From contig JBEQBT010000221.1 in the NCBI GenBank assembly GCA_041639705.1, positions 1-5,744 of the forward strand: a DNA stretch of 5,744 bases, given 5' to 3'. This document shows, piece after piece, positions 5,422-5,744 of this stretch. This DNA comes from JARDZI01 sp041639705. GTDB lineage: Bacteria; Bacillota; Clostridia; Clostridiales; Caloramatoraceae. Within the stretch, counting starts at the first letter, position 1; each line of letters starts with the position of its first letter. A model generated the notes under the pieces. The model saw only the letters and a list, made by a program, of their open reading frames with translations. It was not told the DNA's origin and did not search any database. Made by a program: the position numbers and the translations under genes.

Positions 5422-5744
5422 TTACTGAACATGCCAATCAGCAGGCTGCCATCTGCCAAACCACTTTATATCTACATCCTTAACATTTTTATTATGTGTA
5501 TATATATTTTCAATATATATTAAAACTGAATATGGTAGTTCCTCAGCGATGTATTCTTGTATCTTAAATATAAGCTGCTTTTGTTTTGCCTTATCAAATG
5601 TTTTATTAAACTCATCACTTAATCTAGTTACTTCAGGATTATTATATGATCCCTGGTTAAACTGCTGCCCCGGACCAAACAATCCCTTAGGATCAGGTGA
5701 ACTCCCGTGGCTTAATGTAAGTAATGCAACATCAAAGTTCTTTG
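5422..5744 (-). CDS. oppA: Extracellular solute-binding protein, family 5 (OppA/DppA type), C-terminal part
   Basis: The window holds only the last 106 codons; the reading frame stays open to the right edge, so the gene begins outside. The protein would be the surface lipoprotein that captures substrate and delivers it to OppB/OppC. The visible part starts KNFDVALLTLSHGSSPDPKGLF, the usual family pattern of a (Y/F)D-hydrophobic strand followed by a DP-containing segment. It continues with YNNPEVTRLSDEFNKTFDKAKQKQLIFKIQEYIAEELPYSVLIY (residues 42-85), the hallmark 'NPEVD-L...R-----QE---E--P' helix and LPY strand of SBP_bac_5 proteins. It ends WFGRWQPADWHVQ, also typical. A TTG at 5682 is an internal Leu codon, not a start. 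The lipoprotein signal, ligand-binding core and promoter cannot be seen. First position in an A-B-C-D-F order fits Opp or Dpp operons. Confidence 0.88.
   Translation of the reverse strand, partial: KNFDVALLTLSHGSSPDPKGLFGPGQQFNQGSYNNPEVTRLSDEFNKTFDKAKQKQLIFKIQEYIAEELPYSVLIYIENIYTHNKNVKDVDIKWFGRWQPADWHVQ

Noticed and set aside
1563..5523. Plus-strand open frames of 62-108 codons across the transporter genes
   Set aside because: They are antisense shadows of conserved ABC transporter genes and show no family features or start signals of their own.
5422..5682. A complete small 86-residue gene starting at TTG 5682
   Set aside because: The frame continues open to the window edge with clear binding-protein sequence upstream, so this is only the end of a longer gene.
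1..5744. CRISPR array, tRNA, rRNA, toxin-antitoxin or defence system
   Set aside because: No regularly spaced direct repeats, no cloverleaf sequence and no defence-type genes are visible; the coding content is one cell-wall enzyme and one peptide-type importer.

Overview
This is an AT-rich stretch with strong AGGAGG-type ribosome binding sites, tightly packed operon genes and a spore-cortex type polysaccharide deacetylase. It looks like chromosomal DNA of a low-GC, probably endospore-forming Firmicute, most likely a member of the Clostridia. The taxonomic call is an inference from gene types and base composition, not from a marker gene.

Layout. Positions 1-96 hold a short, relatively GC-rich tail with two compact hairpins; it looks like the end of a structured RNA or of a mobile element that continues to the left. 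Positions 97-243 are an AT-rich leader with a candidate promoter and operator-like inverted repeats. Positions 244-1173 (+) encode a PdaA-type NodB deacetylase with a lipoprotein-like N-terminus. Positions 1174-1438 are the convergent intergenic region. It contains a perfect 28-bp-arm palindromic repeat and then a bidirectional rho-independent terminator that ends 10 bp from the last gene of the opposite operon.

Positions 1439-5744 (-) are one operon for an ABC importer of the peptide/nickel/opine (Opp/Dpp) family. In transcription order it reads: C-terminal part of the substrate-binding protein (cut by the window edge), permease OppB, permease OppC, ATPase OppD, ATPase OppF. The genes are close or overlapping, so they are probably co-transcribed from a promoter beyond the right edge. 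A strong hairpin sits between the binding-protein gene and oppB, a usual place for mRNA stabilisation or partial termination that keeps binding protein in excess. The binding protein captures substrate outside the cell, the OppB/OppC dimer forms the channel, and the OppD/OppF heterodimer hydrolyses ATP. Both ATPases carry the same four-cysteine C-terminal pattern associated with a [4Fe-4S] cluster.

I found no CRISPR array, tRNA, rRNA, intact mobile element or clearly new system. The points that most deserve a second look are the palindromic repeat, the left-edge hairpin pair, the intercistronic hairpin and the altered metal-site motif in the deacetylase.
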